Assembly (NCBI RefSeq): GCF_900109315.1
Contig: NZ_FOJC01000010.1
Location: forward strand, 1-59,671
Source of the DNA: [Haemophilus] ducreyi
GTDB taxonomy: Bacteria > Pseudomonadota > Gammaproteobacteria > Enterobacterales > Pasteurellaceae
DNA: 59,671 nucleotides
Direction of reading: 5' to 3'
Position 1 is the first letter of the stretch. Every line of letters begins with the position of its first letter. Under the pieces are notes generated by a model. The model was not told where the DNA came from and ran no database searches. It saw nothing but the letters and a program-made list of their open reading frames with translations. The translations under genes and the position numbers were made by a program. Positions 59,065-59,671 of the stretch are shown one piece after another.

Positions 59065-59081
59065 TATCATTGATAATGATA
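59065..59081 (-). promoter_or_regulatory. Candidate Fur box at the dppB start
   Basis: TATCATT-GAT-AATGATA is an inverted repeat containing GATAATGATA, the first ten bases of the Fur consensus. It lies 8 bases before ATG 59057, overlapping the ribosome-binding region. Confidence 0.45.
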
Positions 59082-59085
59082 CAAC

Positions 59086-59671
59086 ATACATAAAACAGAA
59101 AAATAAAATCTTCCACTTCACCAAATTGTATAACTATTTAAAGGAAACAAGCGGTAGAAATTCACCATTTTACGCAAAAAATCAACCGCTGTCTTATAGA
59201 TAACTACCGTTAAAAAATTCGTATTACCCGTAGCCAAATTATTTATTTTCTAAATAAATCCACACATAAAAATAATGTAAACTACATAGACTCCAATAAT
59301 AACCTTTTACTTACTTATATAACCCTATACCTTTATCCATAATATTTAATATCCATTGCCTGATATAGATAATTTAAATCTAAACTTACAGACAACAAAC
59401 AAAGATCTTAGGTATGGCGAATACGAAGAATAACGAGCACGAAAGATAGAAAAGAAAAAGTAATTAATGCTTTCATTATAATTTACTCCCGACGTTGTGT
59501 ATAAGAATTTCTTTATATATTTTATTAAAATGCCCGAATATACAAGATTTTTAATTAAGTTCAACACATTTAATCCAAAAGCAAAAAGTTGCTGCACATC
59601 TTGCCCTGCCACATTCTGTATTTTATTATATTAAAAATAACCGCATATTATTCTAGTATACGTATTTCATA
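59086..59671. other. AT-rich region upstream of dppB
   Basis: About 590 bases to the window end with no clear gene. It holds an uptake-like motif (AACAAGCGGTAGAAA near 59147) and two very short ORFs, one on each strand. A longer minus-strand frame starting at a GTG near 59612 (AGQDVQQLFAFGLNVLNLIK) has no Shine-Dalgarno and turns into low-complexity sequence, so I do not call it. Confidence 0.5.
59408..59476 (-). CDS. Possible 22-residue hydrophobic peptide
   Basis: ATG 59476 follows GGGAG with a 9-base spacing, a better ribosome site than most nearby genes. The peptide begins MKALITFSFLSFVLVILRI and ends RHT: one Lys, a single hydrophobic helix and a basic end. Size and build resemble small membrane peptides or type I toxins, or it may be the remnant of a signal peptide. 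No homologue is recognised. Confidence 0.35.
   Translation of the reverse strand: MKALITFSFLSFVLVILRIRHT

Noticed and set aside
59346-59612. Minus-strand 88-codon ORF upstream of dppB
   Set aside because: GTG start, no Shine-Dalgarno, and the second half is low-complexity Phe/Tyr/Ser. Probably chance.

Overview
The window looks like a chromosomal segment of a Pasteurellaceae bacterium. It is AT-rich. The gene set and pairings are typical of that family: ybfE-fldA-fur, nrfABCD, a 150-residue ExbB with exbD-tonB, dppBCDF without dppA, and usg, yhiN, luxS and sodA. Copies of the DNA-uptake core ACAAGCGGTC (luxS, rluE, tex, exbB-exbD gap) are the 'Apl' dialect, which points to the Actinobacillus/Mannheimia/H. 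ducreyi side of the family rather than H. influenzae. I cannot name the genus from sequence alone.

Layout. (1) Bases 1-13500 are the right part of a prophage with a non-contractile tail module: tail tube (cut by the window edge), a frameshifted tail-assembly chaperone pair, tape measure, two paralogous tail proteins, further tail-tip proteins, a TipJ-like protein in two ORFs, a compact structured RNA candidate, and a DNA adenine methyltransferase. Gene order resembles Mu-like transposable siphophages such as B3/D3112 (inference). (2) 13.6-28 kb is core genome: ansB, an LPS phosphoethanolamine transferase, luxS, an orphan letB, ybfE-fldA-fur, ybaK, usg, yhiN, infA, ytjB, yajQ, cstA. (3) 28-43.8 kb: tatD, gor, htpX, prfC, the nrfABCD nitrite reductase operon, a DUF805 gene, engB-rraB, tusA, fxsA-rluE, kdsB, trxB, cnoX, glpE. 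(4) 43.9-59.7 kb: exbB-exbD-tonB, ybaB-recR-grxD, ridA, sodA, tRNA-Ala, gltX, three tRNA-Val genes, rlmN-pilW, tex and the dppBCDF peptide/heme transporter operon.

Regulation readable in the sequence: candidate Fur boxes precede exbB-exbD-tonB and dppB, with fur itself in the window, suggesting an iron/heme uptake circuit. A near-perfect FNR box precedes nrfA and a CRP site precedes cstA.

The most striking general feature is the number of broken genes, about ten in 60 kb. Several are single-base indels in short homopolymers (two phage genes, the methyltransferase, ybaK, DUF805), which could be sequencing errors. Others cannot be explained that way: an in-frame stop in rraB, an internal deletion in tatD, a small deletion in the catalytic region of glpE, and an apparent deletion fusing the tape measure gene to an opposing membrane-protein remnant. 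I found no complete new defence or biosynthetic system. The best candidates for something undescribed are the pseudoknotted RNA between the tail-tip gene and the methyltransferase (12.48-12.61 kb) and the prophage deletion junction near 1.5 kb.
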